The notes under the pieces were generated by a model. It did no database searches. It was not told the origin of the DNA and saw nothing but the letters and a program-made list of their open reading frames with translations. A program made the translations under genes and the position numbers. A stretch of DNA of 62,484 nt from JBKECO01 sp047974745. Lineage in GTDB: Bacteria; Bacillota; Clostridia; Lachnospirales; Lachnospiraceae. Positions 9,497-17,838 of the stretch are shown in pieces. The stretch covers positions 1 to 62,484 of the forward strand of contig JBKECO010000015.1 of NCBI GenBank assembly GCA_047974745.1. The letters run 5' to 3'. Position 1 is the first letter of the stretch. Each line of letters opens with the position of its first letter.

Positions 9497-10282
9497 ATGG
9501 ATCAGAAAAAAAACAAAAACAAACTGCAAAACAATATATTATACTGGGGACTGCCGCTTCTTGCCGTTGCCTGTATCGTACTCGGCTGGATCTCCTTTTC
9601 AAGTGCGCATCCTGAACTAATGCCTCCACCAGCAGATGTCTGGCGTCGGTTCATACTAACTTTCACAAAACCAATCGCAAAGACAACCTTGATCGGACAT
9701 TCCTGGGCGAGTCTCAAACGTGTTCTGCTTGCGCTTTTAGCTGCATGGGCATTTGGAATCAGCTTCGGTATCCTGATTGGTTGGAACAGAACAGCCAGAG
9801 CATTTCTGGGAAGTATTTTTGAGATCATACGTCCAATCCCACCCATTGCCTGGATTCCAATTATTATCATGTGGTTCGGAATTGGTGAAGTTCCAAAAAT
9901 CATTATCGTTTTTATCGGAACCTTCGTGCCGCTGGTAATCAATACCTCTACTGGAATCGAAATGGTGGATCACATTAATATTCAGGTAGGCAAGGTGTTT
10001 GGAGGCAATAACCGACAGATACTAAAGGAAATCGTAATACCAACCTCGCTGCCTTCGATTTTTGCAGGAATCAGAACATCCGTAAGTTCAGGTTGGACAA
10101 CCGTTCTTGCAGCAGAAATGCTGGGAGCACAAAAAGGTCTAGGTTCTCTTGTTACCCGTGGTTGGCAGGGTAGTGATCTCGCCCTGGTTCTGGTTTCCGT
10201 TATCACGATCGCCATTATCGGAGCCTTATTATCCGTTATTTTACAGAAGCTAGAGAAGGTGGTGTGTCCATGGAACAACTAA
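9497..10282 (+). CDS. NitT/TauT-type ABC transporter permease, second of two
   Basis: Paralogue of the preceding permease (about 261 residues from this start), with the same IIRPIPPIAWIPIIIMW segment and an EAA-like loop (GKVFGGNNRQILKEIVIP). ATG at 9497 is preferred over an earlier in-frame codon at 9464 because AGGGGAGGAGG lies at 9481-9491. Its end overlaps the start of the first ATPase gene, which indicates translational coupling. Two distinct permeases are less common in this transporter class, which often uses a homodimer. Confidence 0.9.
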   Translation: MDQKKNKNKLQNNILYWGLPLLAVACIVLGWISFSSAHPELMPPPADVWRRFILTFTKPIAKTTLIGHSWASLKRVLLALLAAWAFGISFGILIGWNRTARAFLGSIFEIIRPIPPIAWIPIIIMWFGIGEVPKIIIVFIGTFVPLVINTSTGIEMVDHINIQVGKVFGGNNRQILKEIVIPTSLPSIFAGIRTSVSSGWTTVLAAEMLGAQKGLGSLVTRGWQGSDLALVLVSVITIAIIGALLSVILQKLEKVVCPWNN

Positions 10283-11031
10283 AGACAAGAATGAAAGTAG
10301 AGCATGTTTCCAAAACTTTCTTCAGTACAAAGGACTACTTTACTGCAATTGAGGAGGTCAGTCTGAATGTTTATGATGGAGAGTTCCTAGTGGTTCTTGG
10401 GCCTGGACGGTGTGGGAAAACGGTTCTTTTAAATATTATGGCAGGACTCGATACACAGACCGATGGAAAAATCTATTATAACGATAAGGAATGGAGCGGT
10501 CTAAATCCTGAGATCGGCATGGTATTTCAGAAACTGGCACTCATGCCCTTTAAAACTGTCATTGAAAATGTAGAGCTGCCTCTGAAATTTCAGGGGATGG
10601 AAAAATCAAAGAGAAGAGAAATAGCCCGTTACTATATCAATCTGGTCGGCCTGCAGGGATTTGAGAATTACTATCCAAAACAGCTTTCGGGAGGCATGCA
10701 GCAGCGTGTAGGAATTGCAAGAGCATATGTATCGGATCCAAAGCTGCTGATCATGGATGAACCATTCGGGAAACTGGATGCACAGACCCGCTATCAGATG
10801 CAGGAAGATTTGTTGAAGATCTGGGAAAAAGAGAAACGGACGATCGTATTCATCACAAATAACATAGAGGAAGCCTGCTATCTGGGAGATCGGATTATTT
10901 TACTCAGCGAATGTCCTGCCAGAGTAAAAGAAGTCTATCCGATCGATATGCCAAGACCAAGAAATATGGTAAGTGATGAATTCCTGAATCTTCGTACAGT
11001 GATTTCAGACAATACAGATTTGTCGATATAG
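10270..11031 (+). CDS. NitT/TauT-type ABC transporter ATPase, first of two
   Basis: Cytoplasmic nucleotide-binding subunit of the SsuB/TauB class, about 253 residues. The Walker A motif is GPGRCGKT (unusual Gly-Arg in the middle but matching GxxxxGKT), the Q-loop is VFQKLALMPF, the signature is intact (LSGGMQQR), and Walker B is LLIMDEPFGKLD. The D-loop ends FGKLD, the commoner form being FGALD. The start is ATG 10270; GTG 10264 is an in-frame alternative. It overlaps the end of the second permease gene by 13 nt. It probably pairs with the product of the next gene, whose signature is degenerate. Confidence 0.88.
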   Translation: MEQLKTRMKVEHVSKTFFSTKDYFTAIEEVSLNVYDGEFLVVLGPGRCGKTVLLNIMAGLDTQTDGKIYYNDKEWSGLNPEIGMVFQKLALMPFKTVIENVELPLKFQGMEKSKRREIARYYINLVGLQGFENYYPKQLSGGMQQRVGIARAYVSDPKLLIMDEPFGKLDAQTRYQMQEDLLKIWEKEKRTIVFITNNIEEACYLGDRIILLSECPARVKEVYPIDMPRPRNMVSDEFLNLRTVISDNTDLSI

Positions 11032-11045
11032 GGAAGGAGACAACT

Positions 11046-11801
11046 ATGCCCGAAACGGTAAATAAAGAAGTTAAGGTAGAAGTAAAAAATCTCACAAAAA
11101 AATTCGGAGATCTGCTTGTACTCGACGATATGTCATTCAATATCAATAAAGGGGATTTTGTTTGTGTTGTAGGTCCTACAGGGTGTGGGAAAAGTACTTT
11201 TTTGAATTGTCTGACCAGAATCCATATGCCGACTGCCGGAGATCTGTATATAGACGGAATACCTGCAGATCCCAGAAAGCACAATATATCCTTCGTATTC
11301 CAGGAGCCAAGTGCACTTCCATGGCTTACGGTAGAGCAAAATATTGCATATGGGTTAAAAATAAAAAGAATCCCAAAGCATGAAATCAATCGCAGAGTCA
11401 ATTTGATTCTGGATCTGATGGGACTGCAGAGTTTTCGCAATGCATATCCGGGTGAATTGTCTGTATCAGCAGAACAGCGAATTATAATCGGTCGGTCTTT
11501 TGCAATGCAGCCAGATCTTTTGCTGATGGATGAACCTTATGGACAGATGGATGTCAAGATGCGATTTTATCTGGAAGATGAAGTAATCAGACTTTGGAAA
11601 GAATTAGGTAGTACTGTTGTATTCATCACTCACAATATAGAAGAAGCAGTCTACCTAGCAGAAAAAATCCTAATACTGACCAATAAGCCAGCAAAAATAA
11701 AAGAGGAAGTCTATATTGATCTTCCAAGACCCAGAAATATCACGGATCCGAAATTCATAGAATATCGTAATTACATTACAGATAAGATCAAATGGTGGTA
11801 A
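11046..11801 (+). CDS. NitT/TauT-type ABC transporter ATPase with degenerate signature motif
   Basis: Second nucleotide-binding subunit, 251 residues. Walker A is canonical (GPTGCGKS), the Q-loop is VFQEPSALPW, and Walker B is LLLMDEPYGQMD. The ABC signature reads LSVSAEQR instead of LSGGQ, so the composite ATP site formed with the partner's Walker A is likely impaired. This asymmetry suggests an obligate heterodimer with the 10270-11031 product, as in heterodimeric ABC exporters with one degenerate site. It lies 14 nt after the first ATPase gene. Confidence 0.87.
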   Translation: MPETVNKEVKVEVKNLTKKFGDLLVLDDMSFNINKGDFVCVVGPTGCGKSTFLNCLTRIHMPTAGDLYIDGIPADPRKHNISFVFQEPSALPWLTVEQNIAYGLKIKRIPKHEINRRVNLILDLMGLQSFRNAYPGELSVSAEQRIIIGRSFAMQPDLLLMDEPYGQMDVKMRFYLEDEVIRLWKELGSTVVFITHNIEEAVYLAEKILILTNKPAKIKEEVYIDLPRPRNITDPKFIEYRNYITDKIKWW

Positions 11802-11817
11802 GGGAGAGGAAAAACAA

Positions 11818-12615
11818 ATGTCTGATCGATTAGTGGGAAAAGTTGCAATTGTGACTGGTGCTGCCAGAGGTATCGGCTTTGGAATTGCCAGAAAATACAT
11901 AGAAGAAGGAGCATCTGTTGTCATTGCAGATGTTTTGGAGGAAGAAGGTCAAAGAGCGAGCGCACAGCTCGGTGAAAAATGCAGTTTTTACAAGGTCAAT
12001 TTACGCCAGCGTCAGGCGATCTTTGATATGGCTGACTATGTATATGAGAAACTGGGAAGAATCGACATATTAGTGAATTGTGCCGGGGTAGCAAGACCGT
12101 GTCCGACACTGAAGCTTTCAGAGGAAGTCCTGGATGAAGTAATCGATATTAATATGAAAGCACCTCTTTTTGCATGTCAGGCAGCAGGCAGATATATGCG
12201 TAAAGATGGTGGAGGAAGTATTATAAATATATCCTCAGGCAATACCAGAATGATCAATGTTGGCCGGGTTCCTTATGGAATCACAAAGGGAGCTGTCAAT
12301 CTTCTCACAATGCAGCTTGGAGCTGAGTGGGCAATCTACAATATTAAGGTCAATGCGATCGCACCGGGTTGGATTCGCACCGAGATGGTTGATATTCCGA
12401 TCAAAAAGGGAATTCTGGATGAGAAGAAAATTCTTTCTGTATCCCCGATCGGAAGATTCGGCAAAGTAGAAGAGGTAGCGAATCTGGCATGCTTTCTGGC
12501 ATCTGAAGAATCCAATTATATTGTCGGACAGGTAATTTTTGCAGACGGTGGATGGAATACGGGAATTATGCCGGATGCTTTGGATTACATTAGAGAAAAT
12601 GATACCCCGGAATAA
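11818..12615 (+). CDS. Short-chain dehydrogenase/reductase
   Basis: NAD(P)-dependent oxidoreductase of the classical SDR family, 265 residues. The cofactor motif is TGAARGIG near residue 14, and an Asp after the second strand (VVIADV) suggests NAD(H) preference. NCAGVA is the NNAG-equivalent. The catalytic Ser is in NISSGN, and Tyr and Lys are in VPYGITKG. It resembles gluconate 5-dehydrogenase and other polyol/sugar-acid SDRs in general layout, but the substrate cannot be read from sequence. It is placed directly after the transporter genes and before a zinc dehydrogenase, so both probably act on the imported compound. Confidence 0.88.
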   Translation: MSDRLVGKVAIVTGAARGIGFGIARKYIEEGASVVIADVLEEEGQRASAQLGEKCSFYKVNLRQRQAIFDMADYVYEKLGRIDILVNCAGVARPCPTLKLSEEVLDEVIDINMKAPLFACQAAGRYMRKDGGGSIINISSGNTRMINVGRVPYGITKGAVNLLTMQLGAEWAIYNIKVNAIAPGWIRTEMVDIPIKKGILDEKKILSVSPIGRFGKVEEVANLACFLASEESNYIVGQVIFADGGWNTGIMPDALDYIRENDTPE

Positions 12616-12671
12616 CTGCGGGTAGAATGGGTGAGTCTAGGAATAACGGAGTTGAGAAATGGAGGCACATT

Positions 12672-13688
12672 ATGAAGGTTTTGTGTATTGAAGGACCGGA
12701 AAAGCTGGAGATCAAAGATTTTCCGATGCCTATTCTGGAAGAAGGAAAAGCGATTGTTAAAATTATAGAATGCGGGATCTGTGGTTCTGATGTGACCGCA
12801 TATCGCGGGGTAAATCCGACTATGAAATATCCGGTGAACGGAATTGGACATGAAGGAGTCGGCATCATTTCTGAAATCGGACCAAATGAAAAAGGCTTAA
12901 AGGCAGGGGACAGAGTCACACTTGAGCCATATATTCCATGCAACAAATGCCATATGTGCAAGCAGGGCAGATTTAATAACTGTGCAGATATCCGTGTATG
13001 TGGAGTGCATAAAGATGGAATGATGGCAGAATATTTCCTCCATCCAATTCAGCAAATGTATAAATTACCGGATGAAATATCCTTTGAACATGCTGTTTTG
13101 GTAGAACCTTTTACGATCGGATTGCATGCGATTACACGTGCAAGAGTATCAGTTGGAGAACATGTGGTGATTTTCGGTGCTGGTATAATCGGTCTAATGG
13201 CTGCTTTTGGCTGCCTCAATTATGGTGCTCAGCCGATTCTAATCGATGTTGTACAAGAACGCCTTGATACTGCTGCAAGATTAGGGATCAAAAATACATT
13301 CAATTCAAAACATGGAGAGGTGAAGGAGTATTTGCTGTCTGTTACAGAGGGAAAACTGCCGGAAGTCATGGTGGACTGCACAGGAGCATTGCCAATTTTA
13401 GAGCAAATGCATGAATATGTATGTCATGGTGGAAGGATCGCTCTTGTTGGCTGGCCTCATAGCACAGTTGCAGTAAATCAGGTACGTCTCATGCAAAAAG
13501 AAATCGATGTTTTGCCATCTAGGAATTCCAATCAGAAATTTCCAGAAGCGATCGATCTGATTTTGAGAGGGAAGCTTCCGGCAGATGATCTGATCACAAA
13601 AACCATTCCAATGAATGAGGTGGAAGCTACGATCAAGGACATGATAAAACGACCAGAAGACTATCTGAAAGTGATCGTTAAAATATAG
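12672..13688 (+). CDS. Zinc-dependent medium-chain alcohol/polyol dehydrogenase
   Basis: MDR-family oxidoreductase, about 338 residues. The catalytic zinc ligands are in CGICGSD (residue ~37) and GHEGVG (~62). The structural zinc cysteines are in PCNKCHMCKQGRFNNC. The Rossmann motif GAGIIGLMAA is near 173, and an Asp (LIDVV) suggests NAD. It resembles sorbitol, L-idonate or galactonate dehydrogenases. The start at 12672 has GGAGG at 12661-12665. It pairs with the SDR upstream; an SDR plus MDR pair is known in L-idonate metabolism (IdnO/IdnD), an analogy only. Confidence 0.88.
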   Translation: MKVLCIEGPEKLEIKDFPMPILEEGKAIVKIIECGICGSDVTAYRGVNPTMKYPVNGIGHEGVGIISEIGPNEKGLKAGDRVTLEPYIPCNKCHMCKQGRFNNCADIRVCGVHKDGMMAEYFLHPIQQMYKLPDEISFEHAVLVEPFTIGLHAITRARVSVGEHVVIFGAGIIGLMAAFGCLNYGAQPILIDVVQERLDTAARLGIKNTFNSKHGEVKEYLLSVTEGKLPEVMVDCTGALPILEQMHEYVCHGGRIALVGWPHSTVAVNQVRLMQKEIDVLPSRNSNQKFPEAIDLILRGKLPADDLITKTIPMNEVEATIKDMIKRPEDYLKVIVKI

Positions 13689-13701
13689 CAGGAGGTTCAC
13701 A

Positions 13702-14556
13702 ATGCTGACTACAACAAAAGAAATGATCCAGAAAGCTTATCAGGGAAGATATGCCATTCCTGCGATCAATACCCAGGGTGGAACCTATGATATCATCAGA
13801 GCGATCTGCCTTGCTGCAGAGGAAATGCAATCTCCTGTCATTTTAGCGCACTATGTCAATACAGGTGCATATTCCGGTCATGACTGGTTCTACGAAACAG
13901 CAAAATGGATGGCAGAAAAGGTATCTGTTCCAGTGGCAATTCATCTGGATCATGGTGACAGCTTTGATCGATGCATGGAGATGCTGCAAATTGGATTTAC
14001 TTCCATTATGTATGATGGATCTGCATATTCCCTGGAGGAAAACGCGAAAAGAACAGAAGAGGTTGCTAAGGTCTGCCGAGCTTTTGGAATCCCGATCGAA
14101 GCTGAAATTGGAGAACTCGCAAGATTAGATGATAAAGGAGTACAGATCGGAACCTCCAATTCTGCTGCACCTGAGGATGTCAGACAGTATCTTGAACTAT
14201 GCAGTCCGGACATGCTTGCAATCGGAATTGGAAATGCCCATGGGTTTTATAAGGGACCGGTGGAGATTCGAGTCGATGTTCTTGAAAAATGCAGAGAATT
14301 TACGGACATCCCGTTTGTTCTTCATGGCTGTACAGGAATGAATGAAGAACTGATTAAACGTGCCATTCAAAGTGGAGTGGCAAAGATCAACTTTGGTACT
14401 CAGATCAGAGTGGCTTATCTTGATTATATTAAGCAGGGCCTGGAACTTGGAATGGACGGCGGACATGCATGGAAACTCTCTTCTTACGCTGAGACCTGTC
14501 TACAAAAGGATATCAAAGAGATTATTGAGCTAGCAGGCTCCAATGGAAAAGCGTAG
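13702..14556 (+). CDS. Class II (zinc) ketose-bisphosphate aldolase, 284 aa
   Basis: Aldolase of the FbaA/GatY/KbaY family, which cleaves a ketose 1,6-bisphosphate or a related compound into DHAP and an aldehyde. The catalytic Asp and the first zinc His are in HLDHGDSFD (near 80). Further ligands are in EAEIGELA and GIGNAHG (about 134 and 175) and in VLHGCTGM (about 205). The substrate loop NFGTQIR follows. Length is typical. It starts 13 nt after the dehydrogenase gene. A second, longer aldolase lies three genes on, so the two probably have different substrates. Confidence 0.9.
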   Translation: MLTTTKEMIQKAYQGRYAIPAINTQGGTYDIIRAICLAAEEMQSPVILAHYVNTGAYSGHDWFYETAKWMAEKVSVPVAIHLDHGDSFDRCMEMLQIGFTSIMYDGSAYSLEENAKRTEEVAKVCRAFGIPIEAEIGELARLDDKGVQIGTSNSAAPEDVRQYLELCSPDMLAIGIGNAHGFYKGPVEIRVDVLEKCREFTDIPFVLHGCTGMNEELIKRAIQSGVAKINFGTQIRVAYLDYIKQGLELGMDGGHAWKLSSYAETCLQKDIKEIIELAGSNGKA

Positions 14557-14588
14557 AACCAATTTATTGGAAGGAGTATAGTGCCGAA

Positions 14589-15788
14589 ATGAAAAAGAAT
14601 GTATTGGTCGTACATGGCGGAGGACCGACTTCAGTCATGAATTCTTCCCTTTACGGTGTCATAAAGGCTGCAGAAAATGTTCCGGATATTGAATGTGTTT
14701 ATGGTGCTATCGGTGGGATGGAAGGCATTTTAAAAGAGAACCTGGTGGATCTAAAGCAGCTTTCATCCGAACAGAAAGAACGACTGTTATCCACACCAGG
14801 ATCTGTGATTGGTTCCTCTCGATTTCCGATTACCGATGAGGATTACATTACAATGGCAAAAAATCTGCAGAAATACAATATAAAAATCCTCCTGCCAAAC
14901 GGTGGGAACGGAACCATGGATGCTTGTGGAAGACTGTATCAAGCCTGTGAGAAGCTGGGTAACCATGATGTTCGGGTCGTTGGGATACCAAAGACCATCG
15001 ACAATGATATTGCGATTACAGATCATACCCCGGGTTATGGAAGTGCTGCAAGGTATCTGGCTGCCACAGTCCGGGAAATTGCAGAGGATATAAGGTCACT
15101 TCCAATTCATGTATGTGTAATCGAAGCACTTGGAAGAAATTCCGGTTGGATCACAGCCGCATCAGCACTTGCAAGAACAAATCCAGGGGATGCACCTCAT
15201 CTGATCTATACGCCAGAATGTGAGTTTGATGAAGAAAAATTTCTCGCAGATGTTAAGAGGCTTTATGAGAAATTAGGCGGTGTGGTTGTTGTTGCCAGCG
15301 AAGGGCTGAAGAATAAAAAGGGAGAACCTATCGTAGAACCAATATTCCGCACCCAGCGTGCGATTTATTATGGTGATGTAAGTGCCTATCTGACAGAACT
15401 TATTATAAAGAAGCTGGGTATCAAAGCAAGAAGTGAGAAACCGGGACTTGCAGGTCGAGCATCCATTGCCTGGCAGTCAGTCTGTGACAGGGATGAAGCC
15501 AGTCTTGCCGGGGAGCAGGCACTTAATAAAGCACTTCAGGGAAAGACCGGGATCATGATCGGCTTTGAACGAGTTCCAAAGGAAAAGGATGGTTATGAAA
15601 TAAGAATCGTTGAAATTCCAATCGAAGAGGTCATGCTTTATGAAAAAACTCTTCCGGATCACTATTTATCTCCAGAGGGTAATGATGTGACGGAGGACTT
15701 TATAAATTGGTGTAGACCACTGCTTGGAGGTGAGTTTGAAGAATTTTGCAGCCTGAGTGAACTTAAGACGAAGGGAAAGAAAGTATGA
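14589..15788 (+). CDS. 6-phosphofructokinase-like kinase with mixed ATP/PPi signature
   Basis: PFK-A superfamily phosphotransferase, 399 residues. The start is HGGGPTSVMNS. The phosphoryl-donor region reads NGGNGTMD (105-110) and the substrate loop PKTIDNDI (134-141). Lys in PKTIDND is the mark of pyrophosphate-type or group III enzymes. The Gly at 108 is the ATP-type residue (GGDGS), and Asn replaces the usual Asp at 107. The phosphoryl donor is therefore uncertain and the acceptor may not be fructose 6-phosphate. Its stop overlaps the start of the next gene by 4 nt (ATGA), so translation is coupled. Confidence 0.85.
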   Translation: MKKNVLVVHGGGPTSVMNSSLYGVIKAAENVPDIECVYGAIGGMEGILKENLVDLKQLSSEQKERLLSTPGSVIGSSRFPITDEDYITMAKNLQKYNIKILLPNGGNGTMDACGRLYQACEKLGNHDVRVVGIPKTIDNDIAITDHTPGYGSAARYLAATVREIAEDIRSLPIHVCVIEALGRNSGWITAASALARTNPGDAPHLIYTPECEFDEEKFLADVKRLYEKLGGVVVVASEGLKNKKGEPIVEPIFRTQRAIYYGDVSAYLTELIIKKLGIKARSEKPGLAGRASIAWQSVCDRDEASLAGEQALNKALQGKTGIMIGFERVPKEKDGYEIRIVEIPIEEVMLYEKTLPDHYLSPEGNDVTEDFINWCRPLLGGEFEEFCSLSELKTKGKKV

Positions 15789-16615
15789 AGCACATCTACG
15801 TGAATTTGAAAAGATTTGATGTACCAAGATCCATGGGAGGAGTAAATGAAATTGCAGAGATCAGTGACTGGGGTGGATTTATTATTGATCAGGTTCAAGA
15901 CCAACTGACACCCTATGGTAATATCGCTGATTTTACATTTTTTCTTCCGGAAATGCATCTGTTGAGTGCTATTCGTAAAAGAAATATGGACGGAATTGCG
16001 GAAATCGGCTGTCAGGGAGTCTATCGGCAAGATGTCCGAGTAGGTGGCAATTTCGGTGCATTTACCACCTCGCTGCCTGCAGCAGCTGCAAAAGCAGCAG
16101 GTTGTAACAAAGTGTTGATCGGACACTGTGAAGAACGTACCAAATTGCTTGGCATTCTGGAGGAAGCCCAGGCAGCAGATGAAGAAGCAGTGAATCGTAT
16201 TCTGAATTGTGAAGTCAGGGCGGCCGTAGAGAAAGGGATGGATGTCTTATATTGCATTGGTGAGAAAAGCGAGCAGATGGATTCGTGGAAGGAAGTTCTG
16301 CGTGGACAATTACTGACAGGCCTTTTGGGTATTCCATTGGAGAAGATCGTGATCGCATACGAACCAGTGTGGTCCATCGGACCTGGAAAAGTACCTGCTG
16401 ATAAAGAATATATTACCAAAATCGCTCGCTTTATAAAGGAAACAATACCTGGAATTGAAGTGGTGTATGGTGGAGGATTAAAACAGGAAAATGCAGCCAT
16501 GCTTGCTTCAATCGAAGAAATTGACGGGGGGCTGATCGCACTGACCAGATTTTCGGGTGACATCGGATTTTACCCGGATGAGTATCTAGAGATCGTTCAA
16601 CTTTATCTGACCTAA
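15785..16615 (+). CDS. Triosephosphate isomerase-like protein
   Basis: TIM-barrel isomerase of the TpiA family, 276 residues, slightly long for TPI. The N-terminal Asn-Lys pair is in VNLKRFD, the catalytic His is in IGHCEERT (GHSERR in standard TPI), the catalytic Glu is in IAYEPVWSIGPGK, and the phosphate loop is YGGGLK. It overlaps the kinase gene by 4 nt. Family relatives include L-erythrulose-1-phosphate and D-erythrulose-4-phosphate isomerases, so a tetrose or other aldose/ketose phosphate is an alternative substrate. The divergence from housekeeping TPI favours a pathway-specific role. Confidence 0.82.
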   Translation: MKHIYVNLKRFDVPRSMGGVNEIAEISDWGGFIIDQVQDQLTPYGNIADFTFFLPEMHLLSAIRKRNMDGIAEIGCQGVYRQDVRVGGNFGAFTTSLPAAAAKAAGCNKVLIGHCEERTKLLGILEEAQAADEEAVNRILNCEVRAAVEKGMDVLYCIGEKSEQMDSWKEVLRGQLLTGLLGIPLEKIVIAYEPVWSIGPGKVPADKEYITKIARFIKETIPGIEVVYGGGLKQENAAMLASIEEIDGGLIALTRFSGDIGFYPDEYLEIVQLYLT

Positions 16616-16629
16616 ACGGAGGAACTAAT

Positions 16630-17784
16630 ATGCTGGTACCAATGCGGGTAATACTAGAAGCCGCTGAACAATATGGATATGCCCAGGGAGGCTTTAATGT
16701 CAATGCTGTTGCTCAGGCAAAAGCAGCGATCGAAGTCCATGAAATGCTGCGAAGCCCAGTAATCCTACAGGGAGCTGAACTTGCAAATGGCTTTATGGGT
16801 GGATGTACCGATTTCATGCATTCCACGCTTGAGGATAAAAAAAGAGGCGCAAAAAATATTGCGGATGCAGTCAGAAAATATGGTGAGAACAGTAGGGTGC
16901 CAATCGCACTGCATCTTGACCATGGACGTGACTATGAATCCTGTGTTGCAGCGATAGAAGGTGGATATACAAGCGTCATGATCGATGGAAGTTCACTGAG
17001 TTTTTCCGAAAATGTGGAACTGACCAGAGAAGTCGTAAACTATGCACACGCAAGGGGTGTTTCTGTGGAAGGCGAGCTGGGCGTACTAGCTGGTGTAGAG
17101 GATCATGTATTCAGCAGTGAAAGTACCTATACAAATCCCTTAAAGGCAGTGGAATTTTTTCGAAAAACCGGTGTGGACGCACTGGCGATCAGCTATGGAA
17201 CCATGCATGGAGCCAATAAGGGCAATCATGTTGTCCTGAGAAAAGAAATCGTAATTGCAATCAAAGAATGTATGAAGCACGAAGGAATCCAAGGATTTCT
17301 GGTAAGTCACGGATCTTCCACTGTACCTGCATATATCGTAGAAGAGATCAATAGTATGGGAGGATTGCTGAAACAGACCAACGGAATCAGTATAGATCAG
17401 CTGATCGGAGCTGCAAAGGCAGGCATCAGCAAAATTAACGTAGATACAGATATCAGACTTGCAGTCACCAGAAATTTGAAGGAATTGTTCTTAAATCAGG
17501 AAAATCTAAAAAACAGTGCTTCAATTAGCGGGATCTATCAGCTTTTGGAAGAAAAAAAGGATGCCTTTGACCCAAGAGTATTTCTTACCCCTGTCATGGA
17601 TACTGTCATGTATGGAACGATTCCTGATGAAGATACAGCGTTGGCTATGAGCTGCGTAGAAAAAGGTGTAAAAGAAGTACTGGCAACCTTGATCGTTCAA
17701 TTCGGCAGCTACGGTAAAGCACCGAAGGTAAACTGTCTGACCCTGGAAGAAATGGCAGGGTCATATAAGCAGGGAATTTCATAA
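16630..17784 (+). CDS. Class II ketose-bisphosphate aldolase, long form (384 aa)
   Basis: Second zinc aldolase in the operon. The core motifs are HLDHGRDYES, VEGELGVLAG, AISYGTMHG, VSHGSSTVP and KINVDTDIR, with a C-terminal extension of about 80 residues containing VMDTVMYG. The layout resembles longer fructose-bisphosphate aldolases. It follows the isomerase by 14 nt. With the kinase, the shorter aldolase and the isomerase it forms a glycolysis-like module duplicated away from housekeeping genes. Which aldolase takes which substrate is unknown. Confidence 0.88.
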   Translation: MLVPMRVILEAAEQYGYAQGGFNVNAVAQAKAAIEVHEMLRSPVILQGAELANGFMGGCTDFMHSTLEDKKRGAKNIADAVRKYGENSRVPIALHLDHGRDYESCVAAIEGGYTSVMIDGSSLSFSENVELTREVVNYAHARGVSVEGELGVLAGVEDHVFSSESTYTNPLKAVEFFRKTGVDALAISYGTMHGANKGNHVVLRKEIVIAIKECMKHEGIQGFLVSHGSSTVPAYIVEEINSMGGLLKQTNGISIDQLIGAAKAGISKINVDTDIRLAVTRNLKELFLNQENLKNSASISGIYQLLEEKKDAFDPRVFLTPVMDTVMYGTIPDEDTALAMSCVEKGVKEVLATLIVQFGSYGKAPKVNCLTLEEMAGSYKQGIS

Positions 17785-17838
17785 ATAAAAAAATAAAATT
17801 TCAAATTTCAGTGATTTGGAAACGGAGGGAATAGGAAT

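Noticed and set aside
16021..16563. 180-codon minus-strand frame
   Set aside because: Antisense to the TIM-like gene and Ser/Pro-rich, so a shadow.
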